64,000 nt of DNA from Lactiplantibacillus daoliensis (GTDB lineage Bacteria; Bacillota; Bacilli; Lactobacillales; Lactobacillaceae), in contig NZ_BJDH01000006.1 in NCBI RefSeq assembly GCF_005405005.1, positions 1 through 64,000 of the forward strand, in the 5' to 3' direction. The notes beneath the pieces are model-generated. The model saw only the letters and a program-made list of their open reading frames with translations. It had not been told where the DNA came from and ran no database searches. Shown in pieces: positions 1 to 10,198 of the stretch; position 1 is the stretch's first letter; every line of letters begins with the position of its first letter. The position numbers and the translations under genes are program-made.

Positions 1-13
1 CACTATAAAGTAA

Positions 14-62
14 TAGAGGCATAGGAGCACCCCGTCGGGTAACTTCTATGCCTCTAAGCTTA
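14..62. terminator. Hairpin after kup
   Basis: An 11-bp perfect inverted repeat (14-24 with 46-56) lies just beyond the kup stop codon. On the plus strand it is followed at a short distance by a T-rich run (67-77), while on the minus strand the tail is only weakly T-rich. It could end kup transcription, a gene entering from the left, or both. Confidence 0.5.
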
Positions 63-70
63 GTATTTTT

Positions 71-2104
71 TTATTTTTCGCGTGGTGGTTGCATCTGATG
101 GCGAATTGCACTGTTAGTCAGGGTGACATCCGTTGCAGGTGTTGTAAACAGTGGCGTCGTTTCCTCCAAAACATCGCTAAACTCTAAACCGTACCAAATT
201 GCGGGTGAGGGCGTGATGTTCTGCAATAAGACACGGCCACCAATTAATAACCGATCGAGCTGGCGCATAGTGGGATAACTCGCTAAGTCCATGATTTGTT
301 GGTTTTGGACCACGAATTTGAAGTCGCCAACTTGCCGGTGTTTCTCAGTTCCAAAATGCGGATGTTGCGGATCAATAATACGATTGGCAATCAGATTGGT
401 CACAATTTCGCGGAGATAGATGGTGACGTGTTGTGACTTTTTGAATCCGAGATTGAGTTGAACTTCGACAATGTTGCGAGTACCTAGCATATCGACACTG
501 TAATTACAGTCATAAGGTTGGTTGGTTTCGTTAATCGTAATGAACCAGTAAACTTTTGCGCGTTTAGGTCGCTTATCCAAGATTGAGTACAGGATCGTTC
601 GTTTGAGTCGATAATGGGCATCGACTTTGGCTAAATAAACCAGATTAGTGGCAAATAATGGGATTCGATCGTCGTGACTCAGTTGGGTGAGTTGTTGGCG
701 ATAGTCTAATAGACTGACCAGTTCGGCATCTTGATTATAGTGAAGCCGGCGCCGATTACCGAAGTACCAAGCCACCATGACGAGGAAAATAATCAGTGTC
801 AGCCCTAACGTCAAATAACCGCCATGACTGAATTTGGTGAGACTGGCCGTTAGAAAAATCGTCTCCAGGCAACCAAAGCCGAGACCAAGTGTGATTGCCA
901 GACCGCGGTGTCCCTTGGTTAAGACCCACTGGGTAAGCAGAATCGTGGTCATTAACATTGTAATGGTAATGGCTAGACCATAGGCGGCTTCCATGTGCGC
1001 TGAAGTTTGAAATAGCCACACGATGGTGAGGGTGACGCCGCATAATAGCCAGTTGATGGCGCCAATATAAATTTGGCTACGGATCTGGCTGGGGTGCTTG
1101 ATGATCATTCGGGGGAGAAATTTTAGCCCAATTGCTTCATCCACTAACGTATAGGAACCGGTAATCAAGGCCTGCGATGCGATAATTGCGGCGATCGTGG
1201 CGAGAATGATGGCTGCGACTCGCAGTTCTCCCGGAATCATTTCATAGAAGGGGTTGAGGTTGGTCGCGTTGCGATATGCACTGACCTGATAATGTTGCAT
1301 AATCCAGGCCCCTTGACCGAGATAATTTAAAATGAGTGTTAGGAAGACGAATGGCCAAGTGGCGTCAATATTAGCTTTCCCGACGTGTCCCATGTCCGAA
1401 TATAAGGCTTCGGCGCCAGTCGTTGCTAGGAAGACGCTTCCTAGAATAAAAATACCCATTTTATTGGTTGGACTGAACAACACTTGAATGGCATAGACTG
1501 GGGAGAAAGCTTTGAGAATCACAGGCGCGCGCGTGATATTAATGGCACCCATCACACCGATTCCAGTGAACCAGAGGAACATCATTGGACCAAAAGATTT
1601 TCCAATCGTGGCGGTGCCGAAACCTTGGATCATGAATAAGAATAACAAGATTCCGGTAACGGTTAGCGGAATTAACCACGGATGCTGACTAAAACTAGTC
1701 ATGCCGGGGAGCCCACGCAAGCCTTCAACGGCTGAAGTAACAGTAACCGCTGGCGTTAAGGTACCATCGGCCAGCAATGCGGCACCACCAATCAGTGCCA
1801 CGAGAATCAACCATTTGGCACGATGACGAACAAGCGCGTACAACGCAAAAATGCCGCCTTCATGGTGGTTATCCGCTCGTAAGGCAATCAAGACGTATTT
1901 AATCGTGGTGATGAGCATTAGCGTCCAAAAAATCAGTGAAACGGCGCCAATCACATAGTTAGGCGTCGCCCGTTTTAATGGTCCAGCATCATTAATGATG
2001 GCGTTCATGACGTATAGCGGTGAAGTCCCAATGTCACCATAAACGACTCCCAGCGTGATTAACATTCCAAATAATGTTCGTGATTGAACCTGTTGTTTCT
2101 CCAT
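71..2104 (-). CDS. kup: Kup-family potassium uptake protein
   Basis: This 677-residue membrane protein imports potassium, probably by K+/H+ symport as known for the Kup/HAK/KT family. The family signature GDIGTSPLY lies near residues 23-31. About twelve hydrophobic segments fill the first 430 residues, and a soluble C-terminal domain of about 200 residues follows, the usual layout and length for Kup. The ATG at 2102-2104 was chosen because a GGAGGG ribosome site lies 8-9 bases upstream. The longer frame would add eight residues that overlap this site. The gene appears monocistronic. Confidence 0.93.
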   Translation of the reverse strand: MEKQQVQSRTLFGMLITLGVVYGDIGTSPLYVMNAIINDAGPLKRATPNYVIGAVSLIFWTLMLITTIKYVLIALRADNHHEGGIFALYALVRHRAKWLILVALIGGAALLADGTLTPAVTVTSAVEGLRGLPGMTSFSQHPWLIPLTVTGILLFLFMIQGFGTATIGKSFGPMMFLWFTGIGVMGAINITRAPVILKAFSPVYAIQVLFSPTNKMGIFILGSVFLATTGAEALYSDMGHVGKANIDATWPFVFLTLILNYLGQGAWIMQHYQVSAYRNATNLNPFYEMIPGELRVAAIILATIAAIIASQALITGSYTLVDEAIGLKFLPRMIIKHPSQIRSQIYIGAINWLLCGVTLTIVWLFQTSAHMEAAYGLAITITMLMTTILLTQWVLTKGHRGLAITLGLGFGCLETIFLTASLTKFSHGGYLTLGLTLIIFLVMVAWYFGNRRRLHYNQDAELVSLLDYRQQLTQLSHDDRIPLFATNLVYLAKVDAHYRLKRTILYSILDKRPKRAKVYWFITINETNQPYDCNYSVDMLGTRNIVEVQLNLGFKKSQHVTIYLREIVTNLIANRIIDPQHPHFGTEKHRQVGDFKFVVQNQQIMDLASYPTMRQLDRLLIGGRVLLQNITPSPAIWYGLEFSDVLEETTPLFTTPATDVTLTNSAIRHQMQPPREK

Positions 2105-2248
2105 GGTGACAGCCCTCCAACGACCCAATCTAATTGGTGCCTCATACTATACTAGTTTTCAAACAACAGGGATAAATTTATCGACTGAAATAAAATAAAT
2201 TATCACTTTTCAGCGGGTCATTGTGTTAAGTGAGTGAAGATTCTCAGT

Positions 2249-2280
2249 AAAAAACGGCCACCATCACTGGCGGCCGTTTA
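2249..2280 (-). terminator. Rho-independent terminator of the APC permease gene
   Basis: On the minus strand AAACGGCC pairs with GGCCGTTT across a 12-base loop, and the stem runs into a T tract. It lies 10 bases past the stop codon of the permease gene. Confidence 0.85.
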
Positions 2281-2288
2281 CATAGGAA

Positions 2289-3722
2289 CTATTTTTCAAC
2301 TTTTGCTTTTGCCAATTGCGTTGGACTCAGCTTTGAATGTTTGACGGAGTAGGTAAAGTAGACCACCATGCCGATTGCCAACCAAATGACAAATCGTAAC
2401 CAGGTCACTGGTTTCAAATTAATGAGTAGAAAGATACAGCTGATAATGGACATGATTGGGACAAATGGGACCCAGGGCGTGCGGAATGGCCGCCGTAAGT
2501 TGGGTTGCGTTTTTCGAAGCCGGAGAATTGAGAAGGAGACCAATAAGAAAGCGGTCAAGGTTCCGATGTTAACCAATTCGGCTAAGTCTGCTAACGGAAT
2601 GAAGCCACCGATGACTGCGGCAATCGCGCCGAATAACACAGTCGAGGCAACGGGGGCGCCACTCTTTTTGCTGATGCGGCTGAATAATGGTGAAATTAAG
2701 CCGTCACGCGACATTGAGAAGGAAATCCGAGTTTGTCCATATAAGCAGACCAGCATAACGGTGGTCATCCCAAGAATCGCGCCAAGATCAACTACGCCGG
2801 CCATCCAGTTTTGACCAGATAGCACTAAAACGGCTGAAATAGGATGGTCGATATATTTCGCGAACATCCGGAATGGAACCACGCCGGTCATAATCGCGGA
2901 AACGGCCACATAGAGGACTGTACAGATCCCGAGTGAGAGGAGCATTGAACGCGGCAACGTCTTAGAAGGTTCCAGCGTTTCTTCAACACTAGAAGAAATG
3001 GCATCGAATCCGATGAAGGCGAAGAATACGCTTGAAGCGGCGCCAAAAACGCCTTTCATGCCATAAGGTAATAGTGGCGTCCAGTTGGCTGGTTTGACGA
3101 AGCGGATTGCGGTAAAGATGAACAATAGCACGACCGCGATTTTAATGACAACCATAATATTGTTGACGCGTTTCGTTTCTTTCACACCAAATGAGAGTAG
3201 CGCAGTGATCAATAGAATAATGGCGAAGGCCGGCAAATTGAAGAAAGTGGTCACCCCTGGCGTTGATCCGGGAGCAGCCGTTAAAATTGTTGGTAGTTTT
3301 AAACCGAAGCCAGCTAGGAAAGATTGAAAATAGCCTGACCAGCCAGCAGAGACGGTTGAAACGGCGAACAAGTACTCCAACATTAAATCCCAGCCAATGA
3401 TGAAGGCGACGATTTCCCCAAGTGTCGTGTAAGAGTAGGTGTAGGCCGAGCCACTTTCAGGAACCATCGCGGCAAATTCGGCGTAGCAGAGTGAGGCGAA
3501 TAAGCAGGCGATTGCTGCTAGTACGAATGAGATCATTAATCCTGGGCCAGCAGTCAGGGCACCAGTCCCGGTTAAAACGAAAATCCCGGTCCCAATGATG
3601 GCGCCAATCCCCAGCATAGTTAGATCGAAAGTTTTGAGTTCCTTTTTCAATGGACTGTGATAATTGGCTAACATATCCCCAATATCTTTTTTACGAAGCA
3701 AATGCGTGTGTGTTAAATCCAT
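2289..3722 (-). CDS. APC-superfamily amino acid permease
   Basis: The 477-residue protein has about twelve hydrophobic helices and the first-helix motif GIGAIIGTGIF (residues 38-48), which unwinds to hold the substrate amino group in APC transporters. The conserved stretch from the second to third helices (CYAEFAAMVPESGSAYTY) resembles the cationic amino acid transporter (CAT/YfnA) branch. The substrate is probably an amino acid taken up by proton symport, but specificity cannot be read from the sequence. The ATG start has a GGGGCGG site 6 bases upstream. No T-box or other leader was recognised, and the gene stands alone with its own terminator. Confidence 0.88.
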   Translation of the reverse strand: MDLTHTHLLRKKDIGDMLANYHSPLKKELKTFDLTMLGIGAIIGTGIFVLTGTGALTAGPGLMISFVLAAIACLFASLCYAEFAAMVPESGSAYTYSYTTLGEIVAFIIGWDLMLEYLFAVSTVSAGWSGYFQSFLAGFGLKLPTILTAAPGSTPGVTTFFNLPAFAIILLITALLSFGVKETKRVNNIMVVIKIAVVLLFIFTAIRFVKPANWTPLLPYGMKGVFGAASSVFFAFIGFDAISSSVEETLEPSKTLPRSMLLSLGICTVLYVAVSAIMTGVVPFRMFAKYIDHPISAVLVLSGQNWMAGVVDLGAILGMTTVMLVCLYGQTRISFSMSRDGLISPLFSRISKKSGAPVASTVLFGAIAAVIGGFIPLADLAELVNIGTLTAFLLVSFSILRLRKTQPNLRRPFRTPWVPFVPIMSIISCIFLLINLKPVTWLRFVIWLAIGMVVYFTYSVKHSKLSPTQLAKAKVEK

Positions 3723-4013
3723 AAAAACCGCCCCATTTCGATTTAGTGGTGCTCATTCTAGTCGGATTTTAGAAAATTGATGTAGTTGTTTTAACTGATG
3801 ATTTTATTTTGATTAGCTATAATAACTAAAATTGATGATTTTCCCCAAAAATGTGTGGCAATTCGATATTAACTTATTAATTGTTAACCATTTCTGACTA
3901 AATAAAAAGGGTTAGAAAACTAAGGCTTATGCTGCTTTTGATGCCTATTGGTAAGCGAGCCGCTTTGTTAGCTTAACTTTGAAGCATGGCACTAAAATTT
4001 TAATGATAATGTC
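3723..4013. other. Gene-free stretch upstream of the permease
   Basis: About 290 AT-rich bases lie between the permease start and the terminator of the next minus-strand gene. The stretch presumably carries the permease promoter. No frame with a ribosome site and no strong hairpin was recognised. Confidence 0.5.
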
Positions 4014-4044
4014 AAAAAAAAAGCAATGCCGATTAAGCATTGCT
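4014..4044 (-). terminator. Terminator of the small membrane protein gene
   Basis: On the minus strand AGCAATGC (4044-4037) pairs with GCATTGCT (4029-4022) and is followed by eight T. The upstream arm overlaps the stop codon of the 50-residue gene, which supports that short gene being a real transcription unit. Confidence 0.9.
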
Positions 4045-4195
4045 AAGATTGGTGTCGCCGATAGTAACGATAGGCGACGATTAATAAAATAATAATCAGT
4101 AAGATCCCAATGGCACCTTTTGGTCCGGCAATCCGTTCTGTTAAATGAAACATCCGAATTGGTCCGAGCCCATGAATTCCTAACATTGCGAGCAT
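4043..4195 (-). CDS. Small single-span membrane protein, 50 residues
   Basis: The ATG at 4193-4195 has a perfect AGGAGGG ribosome site 6-7 bases upstream, so the true start is internal to the longer open frame. The product has a short polar N-terminal part (MLAMLGIHGLGPIRMFHLTE), then an apolar helix at about residues 28-42 (IGILLIIILLIVAYRYY) and a basic tail YRRHQS, predicting one membrane span with the tail inside the cell. It has its own terminator. I do not recognise the family, and function is unknown. Confidence 0.75.
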   Translation of the reverse strand: MLAMLGIHGLGPIRMFHLTERIAGPKGAIGILLIIILLIVAYRYYRRHQS

Positions 4196-4323
4196 AATGA
4201 ACCCTCCTGACGAGATTATTACTTTTTTATTGAAAAAAAGCAACAATTATAATCGTAATGATTATTAACAAATCACTATCTGCGGTAAAATAAAAATATC
4301 ATTAAAATAGGTGGGTGCCTCAA

Positions 4324-5769
4324 TTGCAATATATTTTGCCAATCATCAATGTCATCATTGTCCTAAATGCGGTGGCAGCGGTTGTGACGGTCTTTCGTGA
4401 TCGGCGTGATATTGCGGCGACTTGGGCATGGTTGTTAGTTCTAATCATGATCCCGGTTGTCGGCTTTATTGCGTACGCGTTCATTGGCCGTAAATTACCG
4501 AAGAATCGTTTGTTCCGTTTGAAAAAAGAAACCCAAATTCGTTTGGAACAAATGATTCAGCGTCAAAGAGATGAGTTAGGCTCTGATTTAATGCCAGCCG
4601 ACGCGGTTACTAGCTCTGTACGTGGCATGGTTAGTCTCTTTTTGAATTCGGATGGCGCATTACTGAGCCGTAAGAACCGCGTGAAGATTTACACGGATGG
4701 TCATAAAAAATTTCATGATATGTTTCAAGACATTGAAGCAGCCAAACAACATGTTCATATTGAATATTACACATTCTATAACGATAAGATTGGTAACGAA
4801 TTGTTACATTTATTGGAACGTAAAGCTGCTCAAGGGGTGGATGTGCGGGTCCTTTATGATCCATGGGGGTCTATGGGAACCTTTCGGAGTTTCTTCAAAC
4901 ATTTAGAAGAACTTGGTGGTCATGCGCGGCCGTTCTTGGGCGCACGTTCAGCAGTTTTAGACTTCCGACTAAACTTCCGAGATCATAGAAAAATTGTTGT
5001 CACGGATGGTCGCGTGGGGTACGTTGGTGGGTTTAACGTTGGTGATCAATACTTAGGTCGTGATAAAAAGTTCGGTTATTGGCGTGATACGCATTTGCGG
5101 ATCGTTGGGTCTGGGGTGTTTGAATTACAAGAACGCTTTATTCGAGACTGGAATGCCACCGATACCGAACACCGCATCATGCCAACTGCAGAAATGTTCC
5201 CAGTAATCAAGGTGAAGGGCCATACGTCATTGCAGATTGTTTCCAGTGGCCCTGACAATGATGGTCAGCAAATCAAGATGGGTTATATCAAAATGATTAT
5301 GACGGCTCAAGACCATCTTTGGATTCAATCGCCTTACTTGATTCCAGATGATTCGGTTTTAGACGCGATTCGTATTGCGGCCATGTCAGGCGTTGATGTA
5401 CGGATTATGGTTCCTGATAAACCGGATCACGCTTTTGTTTATCGGGCAACGCAATATTATGCCCGTGAATTAGCGGAAGCCGGCGTGAAAATTTATTATT
5501 ATAATAATGGATTTATTCATGCTAAGACCATGGTCGTCGATGGTCAAGTTGCTTCAGTCGGTTCGGCCAATATGGACTTTCGGAGCTTTAAATTAAACTT
5601 TGAAGTCAATGCATTCTTGTATGACACAGTGTTGGCGGAAGAGCTTGAAGCGGCCTTTCTGGAAGACCAAGCATTAAGTAGCTTGATTACAGTGCAAGAT
5701 TTCAAAGACCAATCTAATTGGTTGAAGTTCAAACAAACCTTTTCACGATTATTATCGCCAATTCTATAA
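4324..5769 (+). CDS. cls: Cardiolipin synthase
   Basis: Cardiolipin synthase joins two phosphatidylglycerol molecules into cardiolipin and glycerol at the membrane. Two N-terminal helices (about residues 3-22 and 32-52) precede two phospholipase-D domains with the HxKx4D signatures HRKIVVTDG near residue 221 and HAKTMVVDG near residue 399. The length of 481 residues is typical. The TTG at 4324 was chosen because AGGTGGG ends 8 bases before it. A GTG at 4315 is in frame but sits inside that ribosome site. A strong terminator follows. Confidence 0.93.
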   Translation: MQYILPIINVIIVLNAVAAVVTVFRDRRDIAATWAWLLVLIMIPVVGFIAYAFIGRKLPKNRLFRLKKETQIRLEQMIQRQRDELGSDLMPADAVTSSVRGMVSLFLNSDGALLSRKNRVKIYTDGHKKFHDMFQDIEAAKQHVHIEYYTFYNDKIGNELLHLLERKAAQGVDVRVLYDPWGSMGTFRSFFKHLEELGGHARPFLGARSAVLDFRLNFRDHRKIVVTDGRVGYVGGFNVGDQYLGRDKKFGYWRDTHLRIVGSGVFELQERFIRDWNATDTEHRIMPTAEMFPVIKVKGHTSLQIVSSGPDNDGQQIKMGYIKMIMTAQDHLWIQSPYLIPDDSVLDAIRIAAMSGVDVRIMVPDKPDHAFVYRATQYYARELAEAGVKIYYYNNGFIHAKTMVVDGQVASVGSANMDFRSFKLNFEVNAFLYDTVLAEELEAAFLEDQALSSLITVQDFKDQSNWLKFKQTFSRLLSPIL

Positions 5770-5770
5770 G

Positions 5771-5819
5771 AAAAAATCACTAATTTAGTTTTCAAAATAG
5801 CTAAATTAGTGATTTTTTT
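5771..5819. terminator. Bidirectional terminator between cls and the SDR gene
   Basis: A 15-bp stem (5773-5787 with 5801-5815) is flanked by A on the left and T on the right, so it can stop both cls on the plus strand and the convergent SDR gene on the minus strand. Confidence 0.92.
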
Positions 5820-5860
5820 GATTTATATATTAGTGGCAATTTCTAAGTTGTTTATAAATA

Positions 5861-6568
5861 TTATAGCGTCGGTCGTAAAACAATTTCGTTAATATCGACA
5901 TTATCCGGCTGTTCAATGGCAAAAACGATGGAAGCAGCAATATCCTCGGGACGCAATTTTGGGACTTGTTCCAAGTTGGCATTTCTCTGGTCTTCGAAGA
6001 AACCAGTGTTAACAAATGCTGGTGAAACCATCATGGTTCTAATATGTGAGCTGGCTTCTTCTGCGCGGACACCAGCCATAATTGCCCGAACACTAAACTT
6101 GGTGCTGGCATAAACGGTATTGTTTTGGCCAACTTGGTGACCAGCAGTCGAATCAGTTGCAATAATTTGGCCACCTTTTTGTTTCTCCATCACTGGAATT
6201 GCAGCGGCTAAACCGTATAAGACGCCCTTAACGTTGATGTCAATCATTTTTTCCCATTCATCAACTCTGATCTCATTCATCGGTGCAAAGCTCATCACGC
6301 CAGCATTTAAGTCCAAAACATCAATTCGGCCATACTTAGCTAAGGTAAAATCGATTAAAGCTTGAACATCGGCTTTTTTACTGACATCGGTTAGTTTGAA
6401 AATTGCCTGACCACCCGCTTGTTGAATCATTTCAGCAGTGGCTTGCAGGTCAGCTTCTTTGCGAGCAGCTAGGACAATTTGATGACCATGACTGGCTGCT
6501 AATAATGCCGTTGCTTTACCGATGCCACTGGTTGCGCCAGTGATAATGATCGTTTTTAGTTGTGGCAA
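5861..6568 (-). CDS. SDR-family oxidoreductase
   Basis: This is a classical short-chain dehydrogenase/reductase of about 235 residues. It shows the nucleotide motif TGATSGIG near the N terminus, the NAG motif, and a catalytic Ser140, Tyr153 and Lys157 (YxxxK in YASTK). It should oxidise or reduce an alcohol/carbonyl with NAD(P)(H), but the substrate is unknown. The TTG at 6566-6568 is preferred because GAGG lies 8 bases before it. The ATG at 6583 lacks a ribosome site but would be in frame. A 19-base palindrome lies just upstream, suggesting local regulation. Confidence 0.85.
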   Translation of the reverse strand: MPQLKTIIITGATSGIGKATALLAASHGHQIVLAARKEADLQATAEMIQQAGGQAIFKLTDVSKKADVQALIDFTLAKYGRIDVLDLNAGVMSFAPMNEIRVDEWEKMIDINVKGVLYGLAAAIPVMEKQKGGQIIATDSTAGHQVGQNNTVYASTKFSVRAIMAGVRAEEASSHIRTMMVSPAFVNTGFFEDQRNANLEQVPKLRPEDIAASIVFAIEQPDNVDINEIVLRPTL

Positions 6569-6598
6569 GTGTGTTTGCCTCATTTATTCTATAAGTTT

Positions 6599-6617
6599 AT
6601 TAATCATAATGATTAAT
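6599..6617. promoter_or_regulatory. Perfect 19-base palindrome upstream of the SDR gene
   Basis: ATTAATCATAATGATTAAT is a perfect inverted repeat around a central A, about 30 bases upstream of the SDR start. The size and symmetry fit a binding site for a dimeric regulator, for example of the MarR or TetR type. The regulator is not identifiable here. Confidence 0.5.
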
Positions 6618-6710
6618 TTTATTCAAGACTGAGAATACCATAGTTAGCCGAATCTACAAATTACTTGTTCGACATAACCTGCATTAGAATTGGAAGGCAC
6701 TAGTGATTTG

Positions 6711-7499
6711 CTAGGTATTCTCTAAATAGAGTTGTTTGAGCGTATTGATATCGGCGACACTTAGGCCAATAACTTCCCGTAAATAGCCGATGCCGCCACC
6801 ATAAAGGTCGTCAAAAACATGAAAGACCATCTTTAAATTGTCAGCTTCGACATCTAGTGCTGAATTAAAATGGCTGGCAAGATCGCCGTTATTGGCTTCG
6901 GTGATAATACTGTTATTATCGAGCTGATCCGCAGCCATGAAAACGGCATTTGTCAGCAAGTAGTCTTTGATAATGGTCTCACGGGGAATGTCGAGCGCTG
7001 TCATAATCAATGTCGCAGCCACGCCGGTCCGGTCTTTTCCGGCTGCACAGTGAAATAAAACGGATTGCTCTGGCTGATCATTCGCTAAGAGTGTGGCGAA
7101 GAGATTTTGCCACACTTTGACCGGATGACTGTCGGTAATCATTTGGGCGTATGTCTGGGCATCGAAGCTATCATCGACCATGATCCGTTTAATTAGGCGT
7201 TTTAAGCGATGGTCAAAGCGCCGGTTATCGGTAAATGGATAGACTGACGTGTTCATATATTTGGTTGATTTGGGATAGTGGTCAGGGGCCATCTGTGCCT
7301 CGCTAGCTTGTCGGAGATCAATGTCGTAACGCAAGCCGTAGTCTTTTAAATAGGCGAGGTCATGTCGACTGAGCAAGGACATCCCACCGCAGCGTAGTAA
7401 CTTTTGCCATTTAATGGTTTGACCGCCGGTAGTTTCGTAACCACCCAGTTCACGGAAGTTGATGCCGTGTTCTAAACGTAAAACACGATTATGTTCCAT
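6711..7499 (-). CDS. Tyrosine-protein phosphatase, CX5R type
   Basis: The 262-residue protein carries the phosphatase loop HCAAGKDRTG with Cys151 as nucleophile and Arg157 binding phosphate. It also has the N-terminal NFRELGGY motif typical of the bacterial tyrosine phosphatase family Y_phosphatase3. These cytosolic enzymes remove phosphate from tyrosine and sometimes from phosphoinositides; the cellular substrate is unknown. No signal peptide is seen. The ATG start has GAGGTAA 5-6 bases upstream. No operon partner is evident. Confidence 0.88.
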   Translation of the reverse strand: MEHNRVLRLEHGINFRELGGYETTGGQTIKWQKLLRCGGMSLLSRHDLAYLKDYGLRYDIDLRQASEAQMAPDHYPKSTKYMNTSVYPFTDNRRFDHRLKRLIKRIMVDDSFDAQTYAQMITDSHPVKVWQNLFATLLANDQPEQSVLFHCAAGKDRTGVAATLIMTALDIPRETIIKDYLLTNAVFMAADQLDNNSIITEANNGDLASHFNSALDVEADNLKMVFHVFDDLYGGGIGYLREVIGLSVADINTLKQLYLENT

Positions 7500-7553
7500 T
7501 TAAATTACCTCGATTAATCGTTTTCTTAATTATAACCGCTTTCATCAGCCTTG

Positions 7554-7597
7554 TGACAAAAAGAAAACGACTTGAGTCAGTTACAACTCAAGTCGTT
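7554..7597 (-). terminator. Terminator of the purA-guaC operon
   Basis: On the minus strand a 12-bp stem (7597-7586 with 7577-7566) is followed by a T-rich tail, directly after the guaC stop codon. Confidence 0.85.
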
Positions 7598-7601
7598 CAT
7601 T

Positions 7602-8573
7602 TTAATCACCGTTGTAAATAGAATTTTTAACGACTACATAGTCACACTTAGTAATGGCTTTAAGATCACGACCACCAGCATAAGAAATTGATGACTGGAG
7701 ATCTTCTTGCATTTCATTTAAGGTGTCCGCTAAGTGCCCACGATAAGGAACGAGCATTTGCTTGCCTTCGACATTTTTATGTTCGCCTTTTTGTGTTTCA
7801 CTGGCTGAACCATAATACTGTTTGTATGTTTTACCGTCAATTTTAAGAATGTTGCCAGGTGATTCTTGATGTCCGGCAAGCATTGAGCCAATCATGACCA
7901 TGGTAGCTCCAAAACGGATTGATTTGGCAATGTCACCGTTGGTCCGAACGCCACCATCAGCGATGATTGGTTTACGAGCGGCTTTTGCACACCAACGAAC
8001 CGCGGCTAATTGCCAGCCACCAGTCCCAAAGCCAGTTTTGACTTTCGTGATGCAGGCTTTACCTGGGCCGACACCGACTTTAGTCGCATCAGCGCCGGCA
8101 TTTTCCAAATCACGGACGGCTGCAGGAGTTGCGACGTTACCGGCAATCACGAAGCTAGCAGGCAAGGCCTGTTTGATATGCTTGATCATTTCAATCACAC
8201 TGTCAGCGTGACCGTGGGCGATATCGATCGTGATGTATTCAGGCACAATTTTGGCTGCGGCGAGTTCATCAATAAAATCGTGCTCACTTGGTTTGACGCC
8301 AACAGAAATCGAGGCAAAAAGTTTCTCAGCATGCATGGTTTCAATAAAAGCTCGCCGTGTTTCTGGCGCAAACCGGTGCATGATGTAGAAATAATCATTA
8401 TCGGCCAACCATTTAGCTAAATCGTCGTTAATGACGGTTGCCATATTGGCAGGGACGACGGGAATCTTGAAACGCCGACCACCGAGTTCAACGGTTGTAT
8501 CTGCTTCCGAGCGGCTATTAATGACACATTTGTTCGGAATTAATTGAATATCTTCGTAATCAAAAATCTCCAT
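7602..8573 (-). CDS. guaC: GMP reductase
   Basis: GMP reductase deaminates GMP to IMP with NADPH, feeding guanine nucleotides back to the adenine branch. The 323-residue sequence has the IMPDH/GMPR barrel, with the start [16 protein letters not shown] and the active-site loop GPGKACITK holding Cys174. Its length fits the short GuaC class of Firmicutes, which lacks CBS domains. It lies 19 bases downstream of purA on the same strand, so both should be co-transcribed. This pairs IMP recovery with IMP use for AMP. Confidence 0.95.
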   Translation of the reverse strand: MEIFDYEDIQLIPNKCVINSRSEADTTVELGGRRFKIPVVPANMATVINDDLAKWLADNDYFYIMHRFAPETRRAFIETMHAEKLFASISVGVKPSEHDFIDELAAAKIVPEYITIDIAHGHADSVIEMIKHIKQALPASFVIAGNVATPAAVRDLENAGADATKVGVGPGKACITKVKTGFGTGGWQLAAVRWCAKAARKPIIADGGVRTNGDIAKSIRFGATMVMIGSMLAGHQESPGNILKIDGKTYKQYYGSASETQKGEHKNVEGKQMLVPYRGHLADTLNEMQEDLQSSISYAGGRDLKAITKCDYVVVKNSIYNGD

Positions 8574-8592
8574 GAGTCAGCACTCCTTTAAC

Positions 8593-9882
8593 TTATGCCC
8601 AGATGTTGTGGTTGATGACGTTAGTTTGATCACGGTCTGGACCGACAGAGAAAGTCGCCAGTTTCACGCCAACCAATTCTTCAATACGCTTCAAATAGTT
8701 CTGTGCGTTAACGGGTAGCTCTTCCCAATTCTTCACACCGGTAATATCTTCGTCCCAACCTGGCAATTCATCATAGATTGGTTTGCAAGCTTCGAGTTCT
8801 TTCAAGCTGGCAGGGTAGTGATAAATCGTTTCGCCATTTAAATCATAAGCAGTACAGATCTTGATGGTCTTTAAACCAGTCAAAACGTCTAAACAGTTTA
8901 AGCTTAAGTGTGTTAAACCGGAAACTCGTTTGGCATGCCGTAAAACAACACTGTCAAACCAGCCAATTCGACGGGGACGCTTGGTAACAGTCCCGTATTC
9001 ATGGGCGGTTTCGCGGATGAAATTGCCAACTTCGTCAAAGAGTTCGGTTGGGAAAGGACCATCACCAACGCGTGACGTGTAGGCTTTTAAGACGCCGACA
9101 CAATTGTCAATCTTAGAAGGGCCAACACCGCTACCAATAGTGACCCCACCGGCAACTGGGTTAGAAGACGTTACGTAAGGGTAGGTTCCTTGGTCAATAT
9201 CGAGCATGACACCTTGCGCGCCTTCAAATAAAACACGTTTACCAGCATCTAAGGCATCATTGATGACAACTGAGGTGTCGGTGACAAATGGTTTTAATTG
9301 TTGACTATAGTTATAGTAGTCTTCGAAAATATCGTCGAATTTAAGTGGTTCCAAATCATATAACTTCGTGATAATTTGATTTTTTTCTTTTAAGTTACGT
9401 TTTAATAATTCAGCAAAGGTATCTTTATCAAGTAAATCAGCGACCCGAATCCCGATACGTTCGGCCTTATCCATGTAAGCTGGACCGATGCCTTTATTGG
9501 TCGTCCCAATCTTGCCACCAGCTTTAGACTTTTCTTGGGCACCGTCTAAAACAATATGGTAAGGAAGAATGACATGGGCCCGATTGGAGATACGTAAGTT
9601 ATCCGGTTGAACGCCGTTGTCGCGTAGATATTGTAATTCTTCTACTAAAGACTTCGGATTTAAAACAACCCCGTTACCGATGATGCTAAGCTTGTCATGG
9701 AAGAAAATACCAGATGGCACCAAGCGTAATTTGAAAGTTTTACCATTAAATACGATGGTGTGGCCGGCATTGTCGCCGCCTTGGTAACGTGATACCACAT
9801 CTGCTTCCTGACTTAAAAAGTCAGTGATCTTTCCTTTACCTTCATCGCCCCATTGGCTACCTACTACTACGACTGATGCCAT
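8593..9882 (-). CDS. purA: Adenylosuccinate synthetase
   Basis: PurA condenses IMP with aspartate using GTP to make adenylosuccinate, the first committed step to AMP. The 429-residue protein has the GTP-binding start [11 protein letters not shown] (residues 8-18) and the later signature GIGPAYMDK. The ATG at 9880-9882 follows GAGGTGG by 5 bases. A GTG nine bases upstream lies inside that ribosome site and was rejected. It heads the purA-guaC operon and is divergent from purB, which catalyses the next step. Confidence 0.96.
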   Translation of the reverse strand: MASVVVVGSQWGDEGKGKITDFLSQEADVVSRYQGGDNAGHTIVFNGKTFKLRLVPSGIFFHDKLSIIGNGVVLNPKSLVEELQYLRDNGVQPDNLRISNRAHVILPYHIVLDGAQEKSKAGGKIGTTNKGIGPAYMDKAERIGIRVADLLDKDTFAELLKRNLKEKNQIITKLYDLEPLKFDDIFEDYYNYSQQLKPFVTDTSVVINDALDAGKRVLFEGAQGVMLDIDQGTYPYVTSSNPVAGGVTIGSGVGPSKIDNCVGVLKAYTSRVGDGPFPTELFDEVGNFIRETAHEYGTVTKRPRRIGWFDSVVLRHAKRVSGLTHLSLNCLDVLTGLKTIKICTAYDLNGETIYHYPASLKELEACKPIYDELPGWDEDITGVKNWEELPVNAQNYLKRIEELVGVKLATFSVGPDRDQTNVINHNIWA

Positions 9883-9997
9883 GTTTTCCACCTCATTAAA
9901 TTATTTTAATTATGAATGATTAATAGCAGTGAGTGGCAGAACGTTCACCACTCCAACAGGAATGAGTATAGCAATTTTAGTGACTGAACGCAAGCTT

Positions 9998-10164
9998 AAA
10001 ACCGAATGTTCTTGATTTGCAAGTGTCTAATCGTTCATAGTTATTCAATAAATATCCTCATAATGGGTTATTACAATGAAAATGGATGAAAAAACAGTCG
10101 AGTTTTTCATTGTTCGTTCCTATGATTTGAAAGTGAGGTATGATATAATAATGTTCGTGTTTTG
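9998..10164. promoter_or_regulatory. Shared purA/purB control region with PurBox-like sites and purB promoter
   Basis: Three sites resemble the PurR box AWWWCCGAACWWT. The site at 9998-10010 reads AAAACCGAATGTT. Those at 10109-10121 and 10150-10162 match in reverse orientation, each keeping the GTTCG core. By my count the first and third match 11 of 13 positions and the middle one about 10. An extended -10 element TGATATAAT (10141-10149) should start the purB transcript. That PurR acts here is inferred from the family. Confidence 0.5.
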
Positions 10165-10198
10165 ATGGTAAATCAGTAAATAGAAATGAGGATTAGCA

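Noticed and set aside
2368-3327. Plus-strand frames of 148 and 80 residues over the APC permease
   Set aside because: They are antisense to a clear transporter gene, have basic low-complexity composition and no ribosome sites.
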